Assembly (NCBI RefSeq): GCF_004005965.1
Contig: NZ_SACY01000006.1
Span: 62,001 to 126,000, forward strand
DNA length: 64,000 bases
From: Sandaracinomonas limnophila
GTDB lineage: Bacteria; Bacteroidota; Bacteroidia; Cytophagales; Spirosomataceae
Direction: 5' to 3'
A model generated the notes under the pieces. The model did no database searches. It had not been told where the DNA came from and worked only from the letters and a program-made list of their open reading frames with translations. Made by a program: the position numbers and the translations under genes. Positions 44,928 through 52,580 of the stretch are shown in pieces; within the stretch, counting starts at the first letter, position 1; the number at the start of each line of letters is the position of its first letter.

Positions 44928-46349
44928 CTACAGCGTCCACCCTTTTCTATACTCTCTTCTCACAAACTGATTAGCTGCATCGAAATTGGTTACCCTCATA
45001 TTAGCAGCGTCCCAATTTAATTTTTGGCGACCTACAAAGTTTTTGCCATCTTTCAACATATACGAACGAATTGCTAGGTTACCCATTAATACCGACTCAG
45101 TAAATGGAGCAGCATAATCAAATGGAGAACTTACTTCCATGTTTCCGAAGCCTGCTTTACAAGCCTCTACCCATTGGTAGTTGTGTCCACCGTCACCATC
45201 TTTTACACGTGGCAAAGAAGCTTTTGGAAGTGACTCTTCAGGAACTCGTTTGCCATCTTTGTAAACTTTTGGATCTTTACCGTAAGTCGCACAAGTCATA
45301 ATACCTTTAGAGCCCATTAAGATAACTCCGTTCGCACCATCTGCTTCTCCAATAATTTCCGAAGATGGAATTCCTTCTGGATGTGGTGCGCGAAGACCAC
45401 CATCATACCAATGTAATTTCACGTTGGATTTATTTCTTTCTGAAGGACCATAGTTCAATGTTACCAATGAAGATGGGGGACATCCTTCTGGTATCCATTC
45501 TGGAGTCCAATCTTGTAAAAAGACAGACCCTACTGAACATTCTACATCTATGGCATCACGAATACCCAAAACCTTGAATGGAGGATCTAATAAATGGCAA
45601 CCCATGTCACCTAAAGCACCGGTACCGTAATCCCACCAACCTCTCCACTTGAATGGCAAGAAGGCCGGGTTGTACTCTCTATATTTTGCTGGTCCTAACC
45701 ATAAATCCCAATCAACTTCTTTAGGCACTTCAAATCCAGCAGTTGGATAAGAAATTCCTTGTGGCCATACGGGACGGTTCGTCCAAACATGCACTTCATG
45801 CACTTTACCTATCACACCACCATTGAACCATTCAATCATTTTACGAACGCCATCTCCGGATGCTCCTTGGTTACCCATTTGAGTCACCACTTTCATTTCA
45901 CGAGCTTTTTCCGCCATTATACGGGCCTCATAAATATCGTGAGTCAAGGGCTTTTGCACATATACGTGTTTGCTTCTACGCATAGCCTCCATAGCTATAG
46001 TTGCGTGCGTATGGTCTGGGGTAGACACTATAACAGCATCTACATTTTTCCCTTCTTTATCTAAGGCTACTCTAAAATCTCTGTAATAAGTTGCTTTTGG
46101 TAGCTCTTTTCTGGCTCTAGCTGCTTGTCTATCGTCCACATCAACTAGTGCAACAATGTTTTCAGCACCATTTTTGAAAGAACTCATTACGTCGCTGTAA
46201 CCTTTTCCGCCTACACCGATACCCATAATGTTAAGCTTATCAGATGGAGCAGTAAATCCTTTGCCTAAGACATGTCGCGGCACGATATAAAAACTTGCTG
46301 CCGCCAAAGAAGCGTTTTTAATGAAATTACGCCTTGAAGAATTACTCAT
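44928..46349 (-). CDS. Tat-exported Gfo/Idh/MocA family oxidoreductase
   Basis: A 473-residue oxidoreductase with a twin-arginine signal (SSRRNFIKNASLAAASFYIV). Rossmann loop IMGIGVGGKGYSD, VSTPDHTHATIAMEAM, the catalytic-lysine motif VQKPLTHDIYEAR (EKP-like, Q before K), then the alpha/beta substrate domain. Tat export implies folding with tightly bound NAD(P) and periplasmic sugar oxidation or reduction, as in glucose-fructose oxidoreductase. Substrate unknown. The stop codon lies in a degenerate heptamer. Confidence 0.88.
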   Translation of the reverse strand: MSNSSRRNFIKNASLAAASFYIVPRHVLGKGFTAPSDKLNIMGIGVGGKGYSDVMSSFKNGAENIVALVDVDDRQAARARKELPKATYYRDFRVALDKEGKNVDAVIVSTPDHTHATIAMEAMRRSKHVYVQKPLTHDIYEARIMAEKAREMKVVTQMGNQGASGDGVRKMIEWFNGGVIGKVHEVHVWTNRPVWPQGISYPTAGFEVPKEVDWDLWLGPAKYREYNPAFLPFKWRGWWDYGTGALGDMGCHLLDPPFKVLGIRDAIDVECSVGSVFLQDWTPEWIPEGCPPSSLVTLNYGPSERNKSNVKLHWYDGGLRAPHPEGIPSSEIIGEADGANGVILMGSKGIMTCATYGKDPKVYKDGKRVPEESLPKASLPRVKDGDGGHNYQWVEACKAGFGNMEVSSPFDYAAPFTESVLMGNLAIRSYMLKDGKNFVGRQKLNWDAANMRVTNFDAANQFVRREYRKGWTL

Positions 46350-46437
46350 ATTGTTGTTGATTTAGAGGTTTTTAAATTTTCAAATATTTAGAAAATCCAA
46401 TTTGGAAAATTTTATTGAAAAAGGCAATTTTTTTATG

Positions 46438-46525
46438 GGAATATAGGAGTTGGAGAATCGGTGAATTGGAGAATAGAAGAATTGGAGAATAGAAGAATTG
46501 GAGAATATAGGAATATAAGAAATTA
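46438..46525 (+). repeat. Octamer array RGAATATA/GAATTGG, left arm
   Basis: Eleven units of 7-9 nt (GGAATATA, AGAATTGG-like), less regular than the others. The same unit family flanks the four-helix-bundle gene at 8.8-9.4 kb. Confidence 0.82.
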
Positions 46526-46607
46526 GATTTTAGTAAGCATCCAAAGGGGTTTAATTATAGAATAAAATAACTTGAATTGCTTTTGATATTTTATCTACCA
46601 ACATTAA

Positions 46608-46688
46608 TATTTTATCAATTTATAGATAGGAAATATAATGGTTTTTTTGTTGGGGAAATCACTCCCCTTACCCCCTGCAATATAATGG
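46608..46688 (+). other. Conserved intergenic core, copy 2
   Basis: Related to 37407-37500: TATTTTATCA at 46608, GGGGAAAT at 46652 and CTGCAATATAATGG at the end. It lies in a 558-nt gene-free region between the Gfo/Idh gene and rpsA that otherwise holds only the two octamer arms, the rpsA terminator and a short heptamer array. I see no gene in this region. Confidence 0.6.
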
Positions 46689-46741
46689 TAAAAATTAAAA
46701 GTTGTTTGATAAAATTAATGGTTCCTAAATTTCAATATCTC

Positions 46742-46829
46742 CATATTCTTATATTCTTAAATTCCTATATTCTTATATTCTTATATTCCTATATTCCTAT
46801 ATTCTTATTTTCCTATTTTCTTACATTCT
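46742..46829 (-). repeat. Octamer array TATATTCY, right arm
   Basis: Eleven 8-mers (TATATTCT, TATATTCC, TATTTTCC and variants), the reverse complement of RGAATATA. Confidence 0.9.
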
Positions 46830-46839
46830 CAAAACAAAA

Positions 46840-46865
46840 AAACCTCCAGATTTCTCCGGAGGTTT
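46840..46865 (-). terminator. Intrinsic terminator of rpsA
   Basis: AAACCTCC (46840-46847) / GGAGGTTT (46858-46865); on the minus strand followed by TTTTTTTG. Confidence 0.85.
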
Positions 46866-46880
46866 AAATTGGAATATGAG

Positions 46881-46901
46881 CTATAATTCATAACTCATAA
46901 T
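46881..46901 (-). repeat. Short heptamer array next to rpsA stop
   Basis: Three units CTATAAT, TCATAAC, TCATAAT, ending 6 nt from the rpsA stop codon. Same unit family as 26531-26621. Confidence 0.75.
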
Positions 46902-46907
46902 TAGAAA

Positions 46908-48725
46908 TTACTCGCCTTTCTTAGATTTCTTTTCTAATTTTTTAATAGCCTGTGCCCTCTCAGCACCTTCTAATTGCTCTTTTAAAGCAGAAAGCGCATC
47001 GATATCGCCCATTGTAGACTTTTCTACAGAAGTACTAGCCTTTTCAGCTGCTTTAGTACTTTTCTTTTTCTCAGCCTTCACCTCTTCTGGAGCTGGCTCA
47101 GTGTAAGTACGTGTATGAGAAAGGATGATCTTGCGATCTTCTTTATGGAATTCAGTTACTACGAAATCCAAAGTTTCTCCTACCTCAGCAGTAGAACCGT
47201 CTTCTTTTACCAATTGCTTGAATGCCGCTAAGCCTTCGATGCCGTATGGTAATTCTAAAACAGCTAATTTATCTCCTTTAGAAACGATAGTTGCCTTGTG
47301 AGTTGAACCTAAAGTAAATACGCTTTCAAAAGTATCCCAAGGATTCTCTTCTAATTGCTTATGTCCTAAAGCTAAACGACGATTTTCAGCGTCTAATTCA
47401 ATTACAACTACATCTAATGCATCACCGACTTTAACAAATTCAGAAGGATGCTTGATTTTCTTGGTCCAAGATAAGTCAGAAACGTGAACTAAACCATCGA
47501 TTCCTTCTTCTAACTCAAGGAATAAACCGAAGTTAGTTAAGTTGCGAACAGTTCCTTTGTGCTTCGTTCCAACTGCATATTTTTGTAATAAATCAGTTTT
47601 AGTCCAAGGATCTTCTGTCAATTGCTTAACACCTAAAGACATTTTACGCTCTGCGCGGTCTAAAGTTAAAACAACAGCTTCCATCTCATCGCCAACTTTT
47701 AAGAAATCTTGTGGATTTCTCAAGTGCTGAGACCAAGACATTTCAGAAACGTGGATTAAGCCTTCAACACCTGGTAATACTTCTAAGAACGCACCGTAAT
47801 CAGCAACGTTAACGATTTTACCTTTAACCTTAGAACCTACCTCTACGTCAGCAGCTAAAGCATCCCAAGGGTGTGCTTGCAATTGCTTCATACCTAAAGA
47901 GATACGTTTTTTGTTTTCGTCGAAGTCTAAAACTACTACTTGGATTTTCTCGTCTAACTTCAATACTTCTTGTGGGTGATTTATGCGACCCCAAGAGATA
48001 TCTGTTATGTGAAGTAAACCATCAACACCACCTAAGTCGATGAACACACCGAAGTTAGTCATGTTTTTGATTACACCTTCTAATACCTGACCTTTGTCTA
48101 AGTTAGTTAAGATAGTTTGACGTTGCTCTTCAAGATCTTTCTCAATCAATACCTTATGAGAAACAACTACGTTATCATTTGTGTGGTTGATTTTAACCAC
48201 CTTCACTTCCATATTTTTACCTACGAAAATATCGAAATCACGGATTGGCTTCACGTCAATTTGAGAACCTGGTAAGAACGCCTCGATACCGAAGATATCC
48301 ACGATCAATCCACCTTTAGTACGACGCTTCACGAAACCATTGATGATAGTATCCTCTTCCAATGCCTTTTCGATATTGGTCCAAGCTCCCATCACTTTAG
48401 CTAATTTACGAGAAAGGATTAATTGTCCATTAGCATCTTCTTGATTCTCAATGTACACTTCTACCTCGTCGCCAGCCTTTAAATCTGGCATATCACGGAA
48501 TTCAGAAGCAGAAACTAAACCATCTGATTTGAAACCAATGTTAATGATTACTTCACGGTCTGTTTTGCTTACTACAATACCTTTTACTACTTCTTTTTCG
48601 GTAACAGCATTCAAAGTCGCTTCGATAGCTGATTCCATTTCGGCAATTTGTGCAGCAGAATAATTTCCACCGAATCCTTTACCTTCAACTTCGTCCCAGT
48701 TGAAATCTTTTGGAGATTTTGACAT
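46908..48725 (-). CDS. rpsA: 30S ribosomal protein S1
   Basis: S1 binds mRNA and promotes its unfolding and initiation on the 30S subunit. The 605-residue protein starts MSKSPKDFNWDEVEGKGFGG and contains six S1 (OB-fold) repeats, for example GVIKNMTNFGVFIDLGGVDG, GKIVNVADYGAFLEVLPGVEG and GTVRNLTNFGLFLELEEGID, and a Lys-rich tail. The in-frame Met nine codons upstream lies in the leader hairpin and is rejected. It has its own promoter, leader and terminator, and is not near cmk. Confidence 0.97.
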   Translation of the reverse strand: MSKSPKDFNWDEVEGKGFGGNYSAAQIAEMESAIEATLNAVTEKEVVKGIVVSKTDREVIINIGFKSDGLVSASEFRDMPDLKAGDEVEVYIENQEDANGQLILSRKLAKVMGAWTNIEKALEEDTIINGFVKRRTKGGLIVDIFGIEAFLPGSQIDVKPIRDFDIFVGKNMEVKVVKINHTNDNVVVSHKVLIEKDLEEQRQTILTNLDKGQVLEGVIKNMTNFGVFIDLGGVDGLLHITDISWGRINHPQEVLKLDEKIQVVVLDFDENKKRISLGMKQLQAHPWDALAADVEVGSKVKGKIVNVADYGAFLEVLPGVEGLIHVSEMSWSQHLRNPQDFLKVGDEMEAVVLTLDRAERKMSLGVKQLTEDPWTKTDLLQKYAVGTKHKGTVRNLTNFGLFLELEEGIDGLVHVSDLSWTKKIKHPSEFVKVGDALDVVVIELDAENRRLALGHKQLEENPWDTFESVFTLGSTHKATIVSKGDKLAVLELPYGIEGLAAFKQLVKEDGSTAEVGETLDFVVTEFHKEDRKIILSHTRTYTEPAPEEVKAEKKKSTKAAEKASTSVEKSTMGDIDALSALKEQLEGAERAQAIKKLEKKSKKGE

Positions 48726-48746
48726 ATTTTGTCGCCCTTGATACAT

Positions 48747-48769
48747 CAACAAGCCGGGCTAACTTGTTG
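48747..48769 (-). promoter_or_regulatory. Hairpin in rpsA leader
   Basis: CAACAAG (48747-48753) / CTTGTTG (48763-48769), a 7-bp stem with a GC-rich 9-nt loop, in the 5' leader just upstream of the start codon. S1 is known to autoregulate in E. coli; a like role here is inference. Confidence 0.4.
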
Positions 48770-48801
48770 AATTTTAGTTAATAAAAATTCTATTTGGGGT
48801 G

Positions 48802-48809
48802 CAAAGGTA
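48802..48809 (-). promoter_or_regulatory. -7 element of rpsA promoter
   Basis: Perfect TACCTTTG on the minus strand. The -33 region coincides with a heptamer array (48817-48844) and has no TTTG. Confidence 0.6.
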
Positions 48810-48816
48810 GGAAATA

Positions 48817-48844
48817 ATTGTGAATTGTTAATTGTTGATTGTTA
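48817..48844 (+). repeat. Heptamer array ATTGTTA, left arm
   Basis: Four units ATTGTGA, ATTGTTA, ATTGTTG, ATTGTTA. They occupy the -33 region of the rpsA promoter. Confidence 0.85.
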
Positions 48845-48870
48845 ATTTTTTTTTCAAGAACCTTCCATAA

Positions 48871-48905
48871 TTAACCATTCACAATTAACAATTTACAATT
48901 CATAA
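48871..48905 (-). repeat. Heptamer array TTMACAA, right arm
   Basis: Five units (TTAACCA, TTCACAA, TTAACAA, TTTACAA, TTCATAA). It overlaps the end of the next gene and supplies its stop codon and last codons. Spacer to the left arm is 26 nt. Confidence 0.82.
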
Positions 48906-49207
48906 CCCGCCTCCACCACTAGCACCTCCTCACCGACTTTAATTTCTACCACCCCCGCATCATCAAAAGAAATAGGCGACTTCGGATTATTCGTGAAAAT
49001 AATTTTTTGGCCAATTTTAACGTGCATCAAATGGCAACCTTGTATTTCAAGAGTCCCGTTTTTTACTTCGCCCTTTTCATTTTTTTTTATATTTTTTATT
49101 AAAATTTTACAAGTGTAAAATCCGTCTTCAAAACGACAAAAATTCGACGTTTGATTTTGACTAAAAAAACTATTCAAAAAAATCAAAACACCTATTAATA
49201 AGCTCAT
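48893..49207 (-). CDS. Small secreted protein of unknown function
   Basis: A 104-residue protein with a signal peptide (MSLLIGVLIFLNSFFS, predicted cleavage before QNQTS). I use the ATG at 49207; the longer frame starts with TTG. The mature part is a beta-rich domain with three Cys (SNFCRF, YTCKILI, QGCHLM). No family recognised. The C-terminal residues YEL and the stop are read from a heptamer array. Confidence 0.6.
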   Translation of the reverse strand: MSLLIGVLIFLNSFFSQNQTSNFCRFEDGFYTCKILIKNIKKNEKGEVKNGTLEIQGCHLMHVKIGQKIIFTNNPKSPISFDDAGVVEIKVGEEVLVVEAGYEL

Positions 49208-49311
49208 AATCAATATAATTGACTTACAAATATACGATTTTAAACCTAAAATCGATCGAAAAAATCTGCCCTGATTTGTCCTTATTTTTAACTATTTCAA
49301 TAAAAAATTTG

Positions 49312-49338
49312 ACTATCCTTATGTAAGCTAAGGATAGT
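49312..49338 (+). promoter_or_regulatory. Perfect 10-bp inverted repeat upstream of SusC gene
   Basis: ACTATCCTTA (49312-49321), 7-nt spacer, TAAGGATAGT (49329-49338), 88 nt before the susC start. No T run follows, so an operator or leader structure is as likely as a terminator. Confidence 0.55.
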
Positions 49339-49425
49339 TCGAATTTATAAGTCTTCTAAATTGCTCAAGTTAAGCTCTAAACCTTGACTCCATCAAATTA
49401 AATTATTAACCTTAAACCCCTTTTT

Positions 49426-52400
49426 ATGGAAAACACTTTTAACTATGAAAAGAAAAGAGGTCGATTCGTTAAATTTTTAACAACATTGACGTTCTTTTTC
49501 TCGTGTTTGGCCTTTGCAAATGGACAAACTGTAGTTGTACAAGCACTTACAGGAAAAGTAAGTAGTGCAGGCGGTGAACCACTTGCAAGTGCAACAATTG
49601 CTGTCGTAGGAACCTCCCGCGGAACCCTAACAGATGCCAGTGGCAACTTTAAAATCAACCTTACAAAAAATGAATCGCTTCGTGTAAGTATGGTTGGTTA
49701 TGCTTCTAAAAACATCACTTATACTGGACAAAATAATGTATCCATTATTCTTGAGGCAGATGACAAAACCTTAAACGAGGTTGTAGTTGTAGGTTATGGT
49801 AGCCAATCTAAAAAGGAAATTACTGGTGCTGTACAAACAATAGGATACAAAGAATTGAAAGATTTACCAGTAACTCAAATTGGCCAAAAATTACAAGGAC
49901 AATTAGCAGGTGTTCAAATTAACCAAACAACCGGACAACCTGGAAAAGGTATGAGTATTCGTGTTCGTGGTCAATTATCCGTTTCTGCTGGTTCTGAACC
50001 TTTGTATGTTGTGGATGGATTCCCAATTACAGGCTCCATCGGCGCTATGAACCCAGATGAAATTGAAGATATTTCGGTATTAAAAGATGCAGCTTCAACT
50101 TCACTTTATGGTTCTCGTGCTGCTAATGGTGTTGTTTTAATCACAACTAAAAAAGGAAAAGGAAGTGGTACAACGGTTAGTTTTAATACTTACACGGGTA
50201 TCCAACAAGTTCCTATGAAAGGTCGTGTTCAAATGATGGACGCAGTTGAATTTGCACAATTCAAAAAAGAATTTTACGAAGATGCAAAACAACCTGTTCC
50301 TGTAGAATTCCAAAACCCATCTCAATATGCGGGTAAAAATAATGATTGGTACGATGCATTGCTTCAAAAGAATGCACCTATCACAAGTTACAACTTATCT
50401 ATCACCTCAAATAAAGAAAAATCTAGAACTTCATTAGTAGCAGGGGTTTTAGACCAAAAAGGTGTTGTAATTGGTACAGATTATAAGCGTTATTCTATGC
50501 GTTTGAATTCAGCGTATGATATTTCAGATAAAGTAACTGTTGGATTCAATGTAGCACCTCAATATTCTTACGACAACACGCCAAGAACTGATGGTGACCG
50601 TTCAAATGGTATACTTTTCAACGCTATGCACACATGGCCAATTATGCCAATTTATGAAGCAGATGGAACGACTCTAACAAAATTCAATAAGTTCCCTGCA
50701 AGTACTGGTAACATCTGGGCTTACGCAAACTGGGTTCGTTCTGCACAGGAAATTATCAATGAAACAACTACAACGAACTTGTTGTCAAATGCATTTATTG
50801 AATATGAACCAATCAAAGGATTGAAATTCAAATCAAGTATGAATGGAGAAATTTTAAGAACTAAATATTTCTTCTTTAATCCATCAACTGCAACAAATGC
50901 GCTGAATACGCCAACTCCAACAACTGCAGTTTCTATTCGTCAAAACATTGAAAACTTGTCATGGTTAAATGAAAACACCTTAACCTACAACAAAACTTTC
51001 AATGATGATCACAAATTAGAGTTATTAGGAGGTTATACCAATCAATACTATCGCCAAGAATCTACAAACATTCAGGCTGATACGTATTCTGATGACCGCC
51101 TTCCAACAATTCAAGGGGCAATCAACATCAACCGTGGTGCAACTACCTCAGGTGTACAAGAATGGTCTTTGACTTCCTTCTTAGCACGTGCTACCTATAA
51201 TTACAAAGGAAAGTATTTAATTAATGCGGCTATTCGTCGCGATGGTTCTTCTCGATTTGGTTTAAATAACCGTTGGGGAACATTCCCATCAGTAGGTATT
51301 GGTTGGGTTGTTTCAGATGAATCTTTCATGAAAGATTTACCAGTAGTTTCTTTTATGAAAGTAAGAGGTAGTATCGGTGAAATTGGTAACAATAACATTG
51401 GTAACTACACACAATACGCTTTAATTAACAATACTGTTAATGGTGTATTTGGTAACACGGTTGCTCCAGGTGCAGCAGTATCTTCTTTAGCTAACCCAAA
51501 TTTAGGTTGGGAGAAAACTCGCCAATTAGACTTAGGTTTAGACTTAAACCTTTGGAATGATCGCGTAAACTTTACGTATGACTACTATTTAAAGAATACA
51601 ACTAACTTATTGTATTCAGTTCAAATTGCACAAGAATCAGGATTTGGAAACTTCAACGACAACATTGGAGAAATTAAATTCTGGGGTCATGAATTTAGCG
51701 TAAATACTAAAAATACGGTTGGCGCAGTAAAATGGTCTACAAATGCCAACATCTCTTTCAATAGAAACGTAGTAGTTGCTTTAGCTCCTGGTATTGACCG
51801 TGTGTATGGAACTTGGCACATCACGAAGGTGGGACAACCTTTCGGACAGTTCTACGGTTTCATTTCTCAAGGTATGTACAAAAACCAAGCAGATGTGGAT
51901 GCTAGCCCAAAAGTACCTGGTCGTTCTTTCCCTGGAACCATCAAACTTTGGGATGCTAATGGTGATGGTGTCATCACAAATGGTGGTAACTTCGACGACC
52001 GTGTGATTATGGGTAATCCATTCCCAGATTTTATTTATGGTATTACGAACAATGTAACCTATAAGAATTGGGATTTCAACATCATTGGTTCTGGTTCGTA
52101 TGGCAACCAATTGTTAGTTCGTCATATTTACTCTACTGCTAACTTAGATGGTCCTTTCAACTTATTAAAAGAAGTTGCAAATCGTTGGAGATCAGAAGCT
52201 CAACCAGGTGATGGAAAATATGGTACAACTGTTGGTGGTGGTAACGTAACAGGTATCGAGCGCGACTGGATCAACTCACGTTTCATTGCTGATGCTTCTT
52301 ATTTTACAATCAAAAACATCACTTTAGGTTATACATTCACAAAACCTTCTAAAGTTTACAAATCACTTCGTGTGTATGCTTCGTGCCAACAAGCATATAT

Positions 52401-52548
52401 TTTCACTAATTATTGGGGTGGACAAAACCCAGAGGTTAGTTCGCAAGGAAATGGACAAGGCGATGGTGGTAACCTGAGCCAAGGAGTTGACTTCTCAAGT
52501 TTCCCAGTTCCACGTACCTTCACTATTGGAGCAAACTTTAACTTTTAA
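49426..52548 (+). CDS. susC: SusC-type TonB-dependent outer-membrane transporter
   Basis: The barrel of a SusCD complex that imports glycan fragments. It has 1040 residues: an N-terminal export signal (FLTTLTFFFSCLAFANG before QTVVV), a carboxypeptidase-regulatory-like domain (LTGKVSSAGGEPLASATIAV to MVGYASKNI), the SusC signature LNEVVVVGYGSQSKKEITGA, plug PLYVVDGFPI and KDAASTSLYGSRAANGVV, and a C-terminal strand ending FTIGANFNF. Ligand not predictable. SusD follows 32 nt later (from the chosen start). Confidence 0.95.
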   Translation: MENTFNYEKKRGRFVKFLTTLTFFFSCLAFANGQTVVVQALTGKVSSAGGEPLASATIAVVGTSRGTLTDASGNFKINLTKNESLRVSMVGYASKNITYTGQNNVSIILEADDKTLNEVVVVGYGSQSKKEITGAVQTIGYKELKDLPVTQIGQKLQGQLAGVQINQTTGQPGKGMSIRVRGQLSVSAGSEPLYVVDGFPITGSIGAMNPDEIEDISVLKDAASTSLYGSRAANGVVLITTKKGKGSGTTVSFNTYTGIQQVPMKGRVQMMDAVEFAQFKKEFYEDAKQPVPVEFQNPSQYAGKNNDWYDALLQKNAPITSYNLSITSNKEKSRTSLVAGVLDQKGVVIGTDYKRYSMRLNSAYDISDKVTVGFNVAPQYSYDNTPRTDGDRSNGILFNAMHTWPIMPIYEADGTTLTKFNKFPASTGNIWAYANWVRSAQEIINETTTTNLLSNAFIEYEPIKGLKFKSSMNGEILRTKYFFFNPSTATNALNTPTPTTAVSIRQNIENLSWLNENTLTYNKTFNDDHKLELLGGYTNQYYRQESTNIQADTYSDDRLPTIQGAININRGATTSGVQEWSLTSFLARATYNYKGKYLINAAIRRDGSSRFGLNNRWGTFPSVGIGWVVSDESFMKDLPVVSFMKVRGSIGEIGNNNIGNYTQYALINNTVNGVFGNTVAPGAAVSSLANPNLGWEKTRQLDLGLDLNLWNDRVNFTYDYYLKNTTNLLYSVQIAQESGFGNFNDNIGEIKFWGHEFSVNTKNTVGAVKWSTNANISFNRNVVVALAPGIDRVYGTWHITKVGQPFGQFYGFISQGMYKNQADVDASPKVPGRSFPGTIKLWDANGDGVITNGGNFDDRVIMGNPFPDFIYGITNNVTYKNWDFNIIGSGSYGNQLLVRHIYSTANLDGPFNLLKEVANRWRSEAQPGDGKYGTTVGGGNVTGIERDWINSRFIADASYFTIKNITLGYTFTKPSKVYKSLRVYASCQQAYIFTNYWGGQNPEVSSQGNGQGDGGNLSQGVDFSSFPVPRTFTIGANFNF

Positions 52549-52580
52549 TTAGGCTGATCAACATGTTTATTTTAGATACC

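Noticed and set aside
46577-46867. A 96-residue frame rich in YIPIF/LYSYIL repeats on the plus strand
   Set aside because: It is the translation of the octamer array 46742-46829 and the rpsA terminator. It has no promoter or homology, and the repeat explains its pattern.
48726-48752. Earlier Met of rpsA at 48752
   Set aside because: It falls in the leader hairpin, and the residues MLMYQGRQN are not part of S1; MSKSPKDFNW at 48725 is the natural start.
52563-52580. Earlier in-frame ATG of susD at 52563
   Set aside because: The lipoprotein signal peptide begins at the Met at 52581 with normal length; the extra six residues would disturb it.
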